A stretch of DNA of 58,544 nucleotides from Clostridia bacterium (GTDB lineage: Bacteria; Bacillota; Clostridia; Oscillospirales; Acutalibacteraceae): NCBI GenBank assembly GCA_017428085.1, contig JAFRRP010000005.1, forward strand, positions 1 to 58,544, written 5' to 3'. The position numbers and the translations under genes are program-made. The notes under the pieces were generated by a model. That model saw only the letters and a list, made by a program, of their open reading frames with translations. It searched no databases and was not told the DNA's origin. Position 1 is the first letter of the stretch. The number at the start of each line of letters is the position of its first letter. Of the stretch, positions 24,862-32,598 are shown piece after piece.

Positions 24862-25581
24862 ATGAGATCTTTTCGCAAATCGATCGCTGTGTTTTGCTGC
24901 TTTCTCTGCCTGATCGGGCTGCTGGCTCCCGCCGTGTTCGCGGAAGAAGCGGGCGGCGCCGCCCTTGACGACGCGGACGCTCAGACCGTGGCAGCCGAGG
25001 TCGCGGGCGCCCTTGTCGGCGCCCAGGACGGCGCGCAGGTTTCCGTGGACGCCGCCTCGCTGTACGATACCGACGGCAACGGCAAAGTGACCGCCTTTGA
25101 GATCGCGGGCGTTCTGTCCAAATACGCCTTCGCGAAGGAGGAGGACCTTGCCGGGTATGCCGATCGGATCGCGGCGGATTCCACCTTCACCGTCACCGTC
25201 ACGCAGGACGGCGTTTCCACCGTCTACATCGCCGTTCCGGTGGAGTGCTATCCGCAGCTGTTCAATGCCGGCGTGTTCGACGAGACCGTGCAGAAGCTGG
25301 CCGAGACCCAGGCGGCCGAACAGACCGACGGCATGACGCTGATGAGCTACGAGCACATCGCAGGGGAGCTGGCGCTGCATGCCGCCGCCTACGCCGTCAC
25401 CTATATGCTGGGCGGCGATCAGGACGGCAGCGCGTTCCATTCCTTCTATGAATCGGCCCGTGTCGCCGACCTGAACGTGGATGAAAACCGCGTGCCTGCC
25501 GGCGTGCTTGCGTTCTTCGGCAAGCTGGTCACGCTGTTCAACCGTATCCTTTCGTTCTTCAGCCGGATAAGGCCCTTTTGA
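24862..25581 (+). CDS. Secreted EF-hand-like protein with hydrophobic/basic C-terminal helix
   Basis: 239 residues. A signal peptide ends near AVFAEE, and AAGGAGAGG lies upstream of the ATG. Residues about 72-92 contain one calcium-loop-like sequence, YDTDGNGKVTAFEIAGVLSK, like an EF-hand or half a dockerin. The middle (about 110-210) is an unrecognised mixed domain (FTVTVTQDGVSTVYIAVPVE). The last 26 residues form the tail GVLAFFGKLVTLFNRILSFF plus SRIRPF, shared in style with the proteins at 3248, 20857 and 35160. No known enzyme motif is visible. It has its own strong promoter and terminator. Confidence 0.7.
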   Translation: MRSFRKSIAVFCCFLCLIGLLAPAVFAEEAGGAALDDADAQTVAAEVAGALVGAQDGAQVSVDAASLYDTDGNGKVTAFEIAGVLSKYAFAKEEDLAGYADRIAADSTFTVTVTQDGVSTVYIAVPVECYPQLFNAGVFDETVQKLAETQAAEQTDGMTLMSYEHIAGELALHAAAYAVTYMLGGDQDGSAFHSFYESARVADLNVDENRVPAGVLAFFGKLVTLFNRILSFFSRIRPF

Positions 25582-25610
25582 TCCGGTTCCCTGACGATCC
25601 GAAAAACCGA

Positions 25611-25645
25611 CGCCCCGCGACGCATCTGCCGCGGGGCGTTTTTTT
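25611..25645 (+). terminator. Rho-independent terminator
   Basis: Perfect 9-bp stem CGCCCCGCG / CGCGGGGCG followed by T7. Confidence 0.88.
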
Positions 25646-25743
25646 ACAGGAAACTGCCCGTTTTCCGTTAAACAAAAATGATGGCAATGCTTTGCCCTTG
25701 CGGGCAACGACACAGGCGCTTTCTTACGGCGCAGCGCCGCGGT

Positions 25744-27090
25744 CTACTGTTTTTTTTCCGCCACTTTGACGCGCTGCCGGTGGTGTTTGGCCGCCAGCAG
25801 GAAGGGGATCAGCGACAGCAGGATCACCGCCGCGCCCACGAGGAACACGTTGCCGTTCGGCACGTATTCCGTCAGGCCGCTTTCGGCGTTGACGAAGGTC
25901 TCGCCGCCGGTTTTGACCACCGCCTGACCGATCAGCGAACCGCCGATCATCGGGATCAGTACGAAGAATAAAATCCAGATGCCCTCGAACTGCCCTTTGG
26001 CATCCGCCGGATAGAGCTGCTTGGTCCATACCTTGGTGGTCTGCAAAATGCCCACGTAGCCCACGCCCACGACGAAAATGCCCAGCCACAGGATGGGGTT
26101 GAAGATCTGCGTCGCGTCCACGTTTTCCGCCTTGACGGGGAACAGGATCAGCAGGCCGATGATATTGATAACAATGGAGGCGACAGCGATAAACGGGTGC
26201 TTGTTCCGGTTGATCAGCATCCCGATGGGGATGGCGGTGAGCATGGCCAGCACCAGCGGCACGGCCTCGATAATGCCCATCATATCCGCCGTGTAGCCGA
26301 GGTAATAGATCAGGTAGTTGCCGATGTAGGCGAAATAGACGTTGAAGCCGATAAAGAAGATCGCCACGCCCACGTTGACCCACACCAGCTCCTTCAGCGC
26401 AAAGAATTTTTTAAAGTTGAACACGCTGATAAACTGCTGCCAGAAAGAGCCGCGCACCGAGGGGGCCACGTCGTCCTTTTTGTTCAGCGAAACCATGGAG
26501 AGGAAGCCGAATACGATCACGAACACGCCCATGACGATGAACAGCAGCATGTAATTGTCGTTTTCGCCCACGATCATGCCGCCCACCACGGTGCCCAGAA
26601 TGGTGCCCAGCACCGGCTGGGTGGCCAGCGCCGCGCCGATCTGCCCGCGGTTGCGGTCCGTCATGATGTCGTTGGTCCAGGTGTTGAAGCCCGCGTCGTT
26701 GCCCATGGAGCCGAAAAAGCTCATCACGGTATCCGCCAGCACCACGCTGACCGCCATCAGCAGGTACAGCTCCTTGCTGATGAACTGCGTCAGCCCGAAG
26801 GCGATGGTGAACACGCCCCACAGGATATAGCCCCACGCGATGAACGTGCGGCGCTTGCCCGTGCGGTCCGCCCAGGTGCCGAAGAAGAAGGTGGCGAAGG
26901 TGGTGGCCGCGGCGGAGCAGATCAGCATGCCCGTGATGATGGACGGATCCTTGCCGATCTTGGCGTAGACGAAGGTGTTGAACCACTGGTTTTCCATGTT
27001 CCAGCAGATCTGGCCCGCCAGGCCCAGGCCCCATACCAGCAGCCAGGTGCGAAAGCCGGTTTTTTCCGTTTTGCGCAAGTCATTTTTCAT
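25744..27090 (-). CDS. MFS transporter, probably GPH/sugar-porter type
   Basis: 448 residues with about twelve hydrophobic segments. It has the MFS loop signature GTWADRTGKRRTFI between helices 2 and 3, and a second related loop, INRNKHPF, between helices 8 and 9. The N-terminus (WGLGLAGQICWNMENQWFNTFVY) resembles glycoside-pentoside-hexuronide and SLC45-like carriers that move sugars with a cation. The substrate is unknown. With fucI and many glycosidases in the window, import of a sugar or glycoside is a reasonable guess. An AGGGAGG site precedes ATG 27090. The gene lies 70 bp after the D,D-carboxypeptidase gene on the same strand, so co-transcription is possible. Confidence 0.8.
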   Translation of the reverse strand: MKNDLRKTEKTGFRTWLLVWGLGLAGQICWNMENQWFNTFVYAKIGKDPSIITGMLICSAAATTFATFFFGTWADRTGKRRTFIAWGYILWGVFTIAFGLTQFISKELYLLMAVSVVLADTVMSFFGSMGNDAGFNTWTNDIMTDRNRGQIGAALATQPVLGTILGTVVGGMIVGENDNYMLLFIVMGVFVIVFGFLSMVSLNKKDDVAPSVRGSFWQQFISVFNFKKFFALKELVWVNVGVAIFFIGFNVYFAYIGNYLIYYLGYTADMMGIIEAVPLVLAMLTAIPIGMLINRNKHPFIAVASIVINIIGLLILFPVKAENVDATQIFNPILWLGIFVVGVGYVGILQTTKVWTKQLYPADAKGQFEGIWILFFVLIPMIGGSLIGQAVVKTGGETFVNAESGLTEYVPNGNVFLVGAAVILLSLIPFLLAAKHHRQRVKVAEKKQ

Positions 27091-27160
27091 GTAAAAACCT
27101 CCCTTGACAGCGTTCCGGCGGCACGTTGCGGCGCCGCCCTTTGATTTATCTTGTCGTTGC

Positions 27161-28420
27161 TTACCCGACGGGGGGAACCGTCGGTTCTGGTCCCGCCGCG
27201 GCGGCGTTCATCATGGCGGAGGCGCATTCGTACCGCCCGTCAAAGGAATTTGCCCCCATCACGATGGCGATGTAGGTCTTATCCTCGTGCCGGTACGCCG
27301 CGATCAGGCAGCAGCCGGCGTCGTCCGTAAAGCCGCCCTTCAGCCCGAATACGCGCCGGTCGTAAAATCTGTCCCCCTGATTCAGAAAACGGTTGGTGCT
27401 GTACCAGGTGATGTCGGTGGGCTTTTCTTCCTTTTTTTCGCCCGGCTCTTCGCCGCTTTCCCCGTTTTGCGCGCCTTCCTCCGGCGTCGTTTCTTCTTCC
27501 GAGACAGCCGGTCCTTCCTCTGCCGTCGTCGGTCCTTTCTCCTCCGGCTCGTCCGTTTCCTCGTACAGCAGGTCGAAGGTGACGGCGCGCGTGGCGCAGA
27601 TCTGCAGGATCAGTTCGTTATCCAGCGCGGTCCTTGCCAGCGTCAGCAGGTCTCTTGCGGTGGTATGCTGGCCCGGCGCGTCGTAGCCGTCCGGCGAAAC
27701 CACGTTGGTGTGGTCCATGCCGATCTCCCATGCCGTGTGGTTCATCAGGGAAACAAAGCGCCGCACGGCGTCCTCCGTATCGTCGCAGTCAAATAAGGTC
27801 CTTCCCACGTTTGCGGCGATGCAGAAGGCGGCGTCGTTGCCGCTGGGCAGCAGCATGCCGTACAGCAGCTGGCGCAGCGTGAAGATCATGCCTTCCTCCA
27901 GCCCGCAGACGGAGGAGTCCCACCCGATCAGGTATATTTCATCCCCTACGGTGAATTCTTTCTCCGGATCGCAGTATTTCAGCGCGGTCAGCGCGGTCAG
28001 CAGCTTGATCGTGCTGGCGGGCGCGGTGCGTTCATCGATCTCCTTTTGGAACAGGATGGTATTGTCCTCCGCCTCGTAAAGCAGGGCGCGGGGCGCTTCA
28101 ACGGTAAGGGAAAAGGCGTTTTCCTCCCGCGGGACCGGTATCGGCATCTCCGGCGGGAACCGCATGATGATCCCGACGGCGCGGCGCAGCACCAGCCGGG
28201 CGTCCGCCGCGGTGACATGCCCGTCGGCGTCCACGTCCATGGCGTCCGCGTATTCGCCGGGCTCGTCCAGCCGGACGGAAACGCGCAGCACCGCGCGGGC
28301 GTCGGCGGGGGTGACGGCGCCGTCCCCGTCCGTGTCGCCCAAGGGCGATACGGCAAAGCCCGCCGCAGCCAGTGAAAACAGCAGGCAAAACGCGCAGAAC
28401 AGTGCAGCGATCTTCTTCAT
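27161..28420 (-). CDS. D-alanyl-D-alanine carboxypeptidase (S11-like) with N-terminal dockerin-like pair
   Basis: 419 residues from ATG 28420, with AGAGG six bases upstream. After the signal peptide comes a dockerin-like pair at about 28-85: GDTDGDGAVTPADARAVLR and DVDADGHVTAADARLVLR, both with full Ca-loop acids. The penicillin-binding catalytic domain has SxxK at Ser136-Lys139 (ASTIK), SGN at Ser193 (LPSGNDAA) and KGG at Lys361 in place of KTG. An acidic, proline-rich insert of about 50 residues separates SGN from KGG. It should trim the terminal D-Ala of peptidoglycan stem peptides outside the cell. A dockerin-type module on a wall-trimming enzyme is unusual and suggests docking to a surface partner. 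The gene lies 27 bp after thiI. Confidence 0.85.
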   Translation of the reverse strand: MKKIAALFCAFCLLFSLAAAGFAVSPLGDTDGDGAVTPADARAVLRVSVRLDEPGEYADAMDVDADGHVTAADARLVLRRAVGIIMRFPPEMPIPVPREENAFSLTVEAPRALLYEAEDNTILFQKEIDERTAPASTIKLLTALTALKYCDPEKEFTVGDEIYLIGWDSSVCGLEEGMIFTLRQLLYGMLLPSGNDAAFCIAANVGRTLFDCDDTEDAVRRFVSLMNHTAWEIGMDHTNVVSPDGYDAPGQHTTARDLLTLARTALDNELILQICATRAVTFDLLYEETDEPEEKGPTTAEEGPAVSEEETTPEEGAQNGESGEEPGEKKEEKPTDITWYSTNRFLNQGDRFYDRRVFGLKGGFTDDAGCCLIAAYRHEDKTYIAIVMGANSFDGRYECASAMMNAAAAGPEPTVPPVG

Positions 28421-28447
28421 AAACAACCTCTTGATGAAAACGTCTTG

Positions 28448-29632
28448 TTATGAGGCGAACGCCTCGATCACCAGCAGCTTCGCGCCGTCATAGGCGCGCT
28501 GCAGCATGGCGTCCTCCTCCGGCAGCATGGCTTCGATCTCCCGGGCGTACTCCGGCGTGGGTCGCGTGCGGGGGTGGCGCGGCGTGAACACCGTGCAGCA
28601 GTCCTCATAGGGGCGGATGGAGATATCGAAGGTGTCGATCTTGCGGGAGATCTCGATGATCTCGTTCTTGTCCATGCCGATACAGGGCCGGAACACGGGC
28701 AGCGCGGCGCACTCGTCGGTGCACTTCAGCGCGTGGATGGTCTGGCTGGCCACCTGCCCCAGACTTTCGCCGGTGATCAGCGCGTCGCAGCCCTGCCACA
28801 CGGCGATGCGGCTGGCCAGCTTCATCATCACGCGGCGCATGGTCACGGTGAACATCTCCTCCGGGCAGTTGTCCCGGATGGCCTCCTGGATCTCCGTAAA
28901 GGGCACGGTGAACAGGTTGACCCTGCCGGAATACATGGAGACGCGGCCCAGCAGCTCGTGGACCTTCATCTCCGCCAGCTCGCTGGTGTAGGGGGGCGAA
29001 GCAAAATGGACGGCGGTGAGCTTGACCCCGCGCTTGGCCATCATGTAGCCCGCCACGGGGGAGTCGATGCCGCCGGAGATCAGCAGGCACGCCCGGCCCG
29101 AGGTGCCGGTGGGCATGCCGCCCGCGCCCTTCAACTGCGCGCCGTGGATATAGGCGCTGTCGTCCCGCACCTCCACGGTGACGGTGACGTCGGGTTCGTG
29201 TACGTCCACCTTCAGCCCGCGGATCTTCGAGAGCAGCCAGCCGCCCACCTCGTCGCAGATCTCCGGGGATTTATAGGGGAAGCTTTTGTCTGCCCGCTTG
29301 GCCGTCACTTTGAAGGTTTTGGCAAACAGCAGCTCGTCCCGTAAGTAGGTATAGGCTGTCTCCCGGATCTTGTCGATGTCCTTTTCGCACACCGCGCAGC
29401 GGGAGATGCCCACGATGCCGAAGACCTTTTGGATGCGGCTGACCGCCTCGTCCAGATCGATCTCCTCGGTTTCGGGTTCCACGACGATCACGGACTGGGC
29501 CTTGCGGAAGCTGAAACCGCCCAGCGGGGCAATGCGTTCCCGCATGTTTTTGATGAGCGCGTCTTCAAAGGTGGATCGGTTCAGCCCCTTCAGCGCCAGC
29601 TCGCCGTCCTTGATGAGAATGATTTCTTTCAT
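28448..29632 (-). CDS. thiI: tRNA 4-thiouridine synthase ThiI
   Basis: 394 residues, the Gram-positive length lacking the C-terminal rhodanese domain of E. coli ThiI. It has an N-terminal ferredoxin-like plus THUMP domain (about 1-170), with HEPDVTVTVEVRDDSAYIHG, and then the PP-loop ATPase motif LLISGGIDSPVAGYMMAKRG. It adenylates U8 of tRNA and transfers sulfur to make 4-thiouridine; a role in thiazole synthesis is possible. The sulfur donor should be the cysteine desulfurase encoded 200 bp upstream on the same strand, as in Bacillus nifZ-thiI. ATG 29632 begins the family-typical MKEIILIKDGELALKGLNR, with AAGGA upstream; the open frame extends further but carries no homology. Confidence 0.94.
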   Translation of the reverse strand: MKEIILIKDGELALKGLNRSTFEDALIKNMRERIAPLGGFSFRKAQSVIVVEPETEEIDLDEAVSRIQKVFGIVGISRCAVCEKDIDKIRETAYTYLRDELLFAKTFKVTAKRADKSFPYKSPEICDEVGGWLLSKIRGLKVDVHEPDVTVTVEVRDDSAYIHGAQLKGAGGMPTGTSGRACLLISGGIDSPVAGYMMAKRGVKLTAVHFASPPYTSELAEMKVHELLGRVSMYSGRVNLFTVPFTEIQEAIRDNCPEEMFTVTMRRVMMKLASRIAVWQGCDALITGESLGQVASQTIHALKCTDECAALPVFRPCIGMDKNEIIEISRKIDTFDISIRPYEDCCTVFTPRHPRTRPTPEYAREIEAMLPEEDAMLQRAYDGAKLLVIEAFAS

Positions 29633-29835
29633 GGTTGTATGTCCTTCGTTTTGTGATACAAATTGGAGTTTGTCGCGCTGTTGCGCAACAAACAGTCGTA
29701 AGTCGTTAGCAGCGGCGCTTTGCGCCGCAGTCGTTAGAAATGTTGTTTTCATAGGACCGTCCGGAGGATTTCTAACGACTGACGACTAAAAACTAACGAC
29801 TGGATTTTTCGAGCTTCAGCTCGAAAAATCCCTGT
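29633..29835. repeat. Composite spacer of 7-bp repeats and short palindromes
   Basis: Between the cysteine desulfurase gene and thiI lie a TTGTTGCGCAACAA palindrome (about 29681-29694) and AGTCGTA/AGTCGTT heptamers. A GCGGCGC/GCGCCGC hairpin interrupts these heptamers. Inverted TAACGAC heptamers follow at 29773-29802, then a 13-bp perfect hairpin GGATTTTTCGAGC / GCTCGAAAAATCC (29803-29832). No gene is evident. Confidence 0.8.
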
Positions 29836-30969
29836 TTACAGCTTCGTTCTGATATTCTTCGTCGCGTTTCTGATCTCGCCGACGAGCGCGTCCAGCTCCT
29901 CGCGGGTGGTGTAGCGGCTCATGCTGACGCGGATGGCGGAATCGATGCGCGCCGGGGGCAGCCCCATGACGGAAAGCACCTCGCTGCGGTGGCCCTTTTT
30001 GCACGCCGAGCCGGCGGAAACGTAAATGCCGCGCTCGCTGAGATAGTTGATGAGCACCTGCGAGGGGATGCCCGCCACGGACAGGTTGATGATGTAGGGC
30101 AGCCCGTCGGCGGGGGAGTTGATCGCCACGGCCGGGAGGGCCTTCAACTGTTCCGCGGCGTAACGGCGCAGCTCGTGCATCCGTTCCAGCGTCCGGTTGA
30201 CGTCCGGCAGCGCCGCGGCGGCCGCGCCGAAGCCCACGATGGCCGGCAGCGGCTCCGTGCCGGAGAACAGGCCGTTTTCCTGCCCGCCGCCCACCACGTA
30301 GGGCCTGATCTGCACGCCCTTGCGGACGTACAGCGCGCCCACGCCCTTGGGACCGTGGATCTTGTGACCGCTGATAGTCAGCAGGTCTGCGCCCAGCTTG
30401 CCGGGCTTGACCGGCATTTTGCCGAAGGCCTGGATCGCGTCCACATGGATCAGCGCCGGGGCGCCCGCGCGTCTGGCGGCCTTTTGCAGCAGCTCCACGG
30501 GATTGACGGCGCCCGTCTCGTTGTTCACCAGCATGCAGCTGATCAGGATCGTATTTTTGTTCACCGCCCGCAGCAGGTCCTCCGGGGCGAAGGCGCCGCC
30601 CGCGGCGGGCTTCAGGCGGATCACCTCAAAGCCGCGCTCCTCCAGCCGCGCCATGCAGTTGGCCACGCTGGGGTGCTCCAGGGCGGTCGTCACGATGCGG
30701 TTGCCCGCCCGTTTTTTCATCTCCGCCGCGCCGAAGATCGCCGTGTTGTTGGCAAGCGTGCCGGAGTGGGAAAAGTACACTTCCTCCGGCGCGCAGGACA
30801 GCACGTTCGCGATCCGGCCCCGCGCCGTCTCCAGCGCGGTCTTTGCCCGCACGCCCCTGGCATGCACCGCGGAGGGGTTGCCGAAGTTGTCCGTCAGCAC
30901 GGGCAGCATGGCGTCCACCGCCTCCCGGCACACCTTCGTGGTGGCGGAGTTGTCAAGATAGATGTCCAA
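29836..30969 (-). CDS. Cysteine desulfurase (NifS/IscS family), probable ThiI partner
   Basis: 377 residues. A PLP-dependent class-V aminotransferase fold starting MDIYLDNSATTKV, with the PLP lysine in TISGHKIHGPKG and catalytic Cys323 in SAGSACKKGH. The SAGSAC loop followed by a C-terminal RIDSAIRVSMSRYTTREELD is typical of this family. It removes sulfur from L-cysteine as an enzyme persulfide and passes it to acceptors. The downstream thiI suggests tRNA thiolation as its main job, as for Bacillus NifZ, rather than general Fe-S assembly; no iscU or suf gene is adjacent. A good promoter lies upstream, after the terminator of the ribosomal-protein operon. Confidence 0.9.
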   Translation of the reverse strand: MDIYLDNSATTKVCREAVDAMLPVLTDNFGNPSAVHARGVRAKTALETARGRIANVLSCAPEEVYFSHSGTLANNTAIFGAAEMKKRAGNRIVTTALEHPSVANCMARLEERGFEVIRLKPAAGGAFAPEDLLRAVNKNTILISCMLVNNETGAVNPVELLQKAARRAGAPALIHVDAIQAFGKMPVKPGKLGADLLTISGHKIHGPKGVGALYVRKGVQIRPYVVGGGQENGLFSGTEPLPAIVGFGAAAAALPDVNRTLERMHELRRYAAEQLKALPAVAINSPADGLPYIINLSVAGIPSQVLINYLSERGIYVSAGSACKKGHRSEVLSVMGLPPARIDSAIRVSMSRYTTREELDALVGEIRNATKNIRTKL

Positions 30970-31024
30970 CGTATTTCAAACCTTTCGGTAGATAAAATCA
31001 AACGGAAATGCTTCCATTCATTAC

Positions 31025-31053
31025 ATTATACTGAAAAAAACGGAATGTGTAAA
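31025..31053 (-). promoter_or_regulatory. Sigma-A promoter of the cysteine desulfurase-thiI operon
   Basis: On the minus strand TTTACA (31048-31053) and TATAAT (31025-31030) with a 17-bp spacer. Confidence 0.75.
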
Positions 31054-31069
31054 CTGTTTTTTTTCAAAC

Positions 31070-31106
31070 AAAAAAACCGGAAACGGCTTTCTTCGTCGTT
31101 TCCGGT
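31070..31106 (-). terminator. Rho-independent terminator of infC-rpmI-rplT
   Basis: On the minus strand a perfect 10-bp stem ACCGGAAACG / CGTTTCCGGT is followed by a run of T. Confidence 0.88.
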
Positions 31107-31126
31107 GATATTTCTGCGATGACTGC

Positions 31127-31483
31127 TTATTTCAGCGCTTCCTTGGCCTGCTCGGTCAGGGCGGTGAAAGCGGCGGGATCGGCGATCGCGATCTCGGACA
31201 GCATCTTTCTGTTCAGCGTGACGCCGGCCTTCTTGAGGCCGTTCATGAAGGTGGAGTAGTTCATGCCGTTGGCCTTGCAGCCCGCGGAAATCCTGGTGAT
31301 CCACAGTCTTCTGAAATCGCGCTTTTTCTGCTTGCGGCCCACGTAAGCGTAGTTGCCGCTTTTCATCACGGCCTGCTTGGCGGTCTTGAAGAGCTTGCTC
31401 TTGGAGCCGTAGTAGCCCTTGGCCATTTTCAGAACTTTATTTCTTCTTTTGCGCGTCATCATAGCGCCTTTGATACGTGCCAT
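31127..31483 (-). CDS. rplT: 50S ribosomal protein L20
   Basis: 118 residues, full length. It begins [20 protein letters not shown] and contains the L20 signature [21 protein letters not shown]20 is an early-assembly 23S rRNA-binding protein; in Firmicutes and E. coli it also represses its own operon by binding the leader mRNA. It is the last gene of infC-rpmI-rplT, followed by a strong terminator. Confidence 0.98.
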   Translation of the reverse strand: MARIKGAMMTRKRRNKVLKMAKGYYGSKSKLFKTAKQAVMKSGNYAYVGRKQKKRDFRRLWITRISAGCKANGMNYSTFMNGLKKAGVTLNRKMLSEIAIADPAAFTALTEQAKEALK

Positions 31484-31514
31484 TCTATCTTACCTCCGTA
31501 AATCTTCTTAACGC

Positions 31515-31712
31515 TTATTTGTAAGGAATCAGACGCTTGATCTGCTTGACGTTGGTCTTGTCGGCCACGACATGCTTGCGGAGATTTCTTTTGCGCTTGG
31601 TGGATTTCTTGTTAAGGATGTGGGATTTGTAGGCATGGCCACGGATCGGCTTTCCGTTTTTGGAAAGCTTAAAACGTTTTTTCGCGCCTGAATTGGTCTT
31701 GATTTTCGGCAT
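31515..31712 (-). CDS. rpmI: 50S ribosomal protein L35
   Basis: 65 residues with the family opening [20 protein letters not shown] and the basic C-terminal segment ending KRLIPYK. A small 23S rRNA-binding protein in the canonical position between infC and rplT, with an AGGAGG-type site upstream (31718-31724). Confidence 0.98.
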   Translation of the reverse strand: MPKIKTNSGAKKRFKLSKNGKPIRGHAYKSHILNKKSTKRKRNLRKHVVADKTNVKQIKRLIPYK

Positions 31713-31751
31713 GATAAATTCCTCCTGACGATGATTTTGGATGTGTTTCGA

Positions 31752-32270
31752 TCACTTGACCGGCTTGGCGGCAAGGAACATGAGCATCGTGCGGTTTTCC
31801 ATCTTTGCCGCCTTTTCCACGTTGCCGTACTCGGCGCACGCGTCGGCGAATTGCTGCATGATGTCCAGGCCTCTTTCCGGGTGAACCATCTCGCGGCCCC
31901 TGAAGCGGATGGAGACCTTCACCTTGTTGCCCGCCTTCAAAAAGCGGATGGCGTGGTTCACCTTCGTTTCCAGGTCGTGGGTGTCGATGTTCAGGGAAAG
32001 CTGCACCTCTTTCAGTTCAATGACCTTCTGGTTCTTTCTGGCTTCCTTTTCGCGCTTCTGCTGGTCGAATTTGTACTTTCCGTAGTCCATGATCCGGCAT
32101 ACGGGCGGCGTGGCCTGCGGCGCGATTTTGACAAGGTCAAGGTTTTTGGCCGCCGCCATCTGCAGCGCGTCCTTCGCGGGCATGATGCCCAGCTGAGCGC
32201 CGTCGTCGGCAATCACTCTTACTTCCCTGTCTCTGATTTCATCATTGATCTGCAGTTCCTTCGTAGCGAT
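31752..32270 (-). CDS. infC: Translation initiation factor IF-3, AUC start codon
   Basis: 172 residues from the ATC codon at 32270. Translation from there gives IATKELQINDEIRDREVRVI, the conserved N-terminus of IF-3, which a start at the first in-frame ATG/GTG (32216) would remove. A perfect GGAGGTG (32278-32284) lies seven bases before ATC, confirming it. IF-3 binds the 30S subunit, prevents premature 50S joining and rejects non-standard start codons. Its own rare start codon (AUU in E. coli) provides negative feedback, and AUC here should do the same. C-terminal domain motifs include SIRFRGREMVHPERG. First gene of the operon, behind a leader of about 160 nt. Confidence 0.95.
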   Translation of the reverse strand: MATKELQINDEIRDREVRVIADDGAQLGIMPAKDALQMAAAKNLDLVKIAPQATPPVCRIMDYGKYKFDQQKREKEARKNQKVIELKEVQLSLNIDTHDLETKVNHAIRFLKAGNKVKVSIRFRGREMVHPERGLDIMQQFADACAEYGNVEKAAKMENRTMLMFLAAKPVK

Positions 32271-32434
32271 GTGGAAACACCTCCGATTTCATAATGATCG
32301 CTTTCGCATAAATAAACGCGGACGAAGACCGCCCGCGCATAACTACAATAATACAACTTGCGTTGTTTATCTTCATTATTTACCCTGAAAAACGGAATTC
32401 GCAGGGTGAAACGGAAGCCGTCTGCTTTATTTGC
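32271..32434 (-). ncRNA. infC-rpmI-rplT leader RNA, candidate L20/IF-3 autoregulatory leader
   Basis: The transcript from the consensus promoter to infC is about 160 nt. It can form ACCCTG/CAGGGT and ACAAC/GTTGT hairpins. Further down is a terminator-like hairpin CGCGGGC/GTCCGCG followed by TTTATTT (32311-32337). Firmicute infC operons are often attenuated through an L20-binding leader. I cannot confirm the L20-site consensus by eye. Confidence 0.5.
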
Positions 32435-32440
32435 CTGCTT

Positions 32441-32469
32441 ATTATAGCAAGCGTCTTCCCGGTTGTCAA
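32441..32469 (-). promoter_or_regulatory. Consensus sigma-A promoter of infC-rpmI-rplT
   Basis: On the minus strand TTGACA (32464-32469) and TATAAT (32441-32446), both perfect, with a 17-bp spacer. Confidence 0.9.
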
Positions 32470-32529
32470 GCATTTTTTTGCAAAACGGGAAAACGGGCCG
32501 AGAAATTCGCGCAACGACGGAAAAAAAGG

Positions 32530-32558
32530 TTGAACATCGTCGGCAGACTTGGTATAAT
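32530..32558 (+). promoter_or_regulatory. Sigma-A promoter of the dockerin/SH3 protein gene and trxB
   Basis: TTGAAC (32530-32535) and TATAAT (32553-32558) with a 17-bp spacer, divergent from the infC promoter. Confidence 0.8.
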
Positions 32559-32598
32559 ACTCATATTGTTAGATCAACGGAAAAGGGAAGGGATCGGA

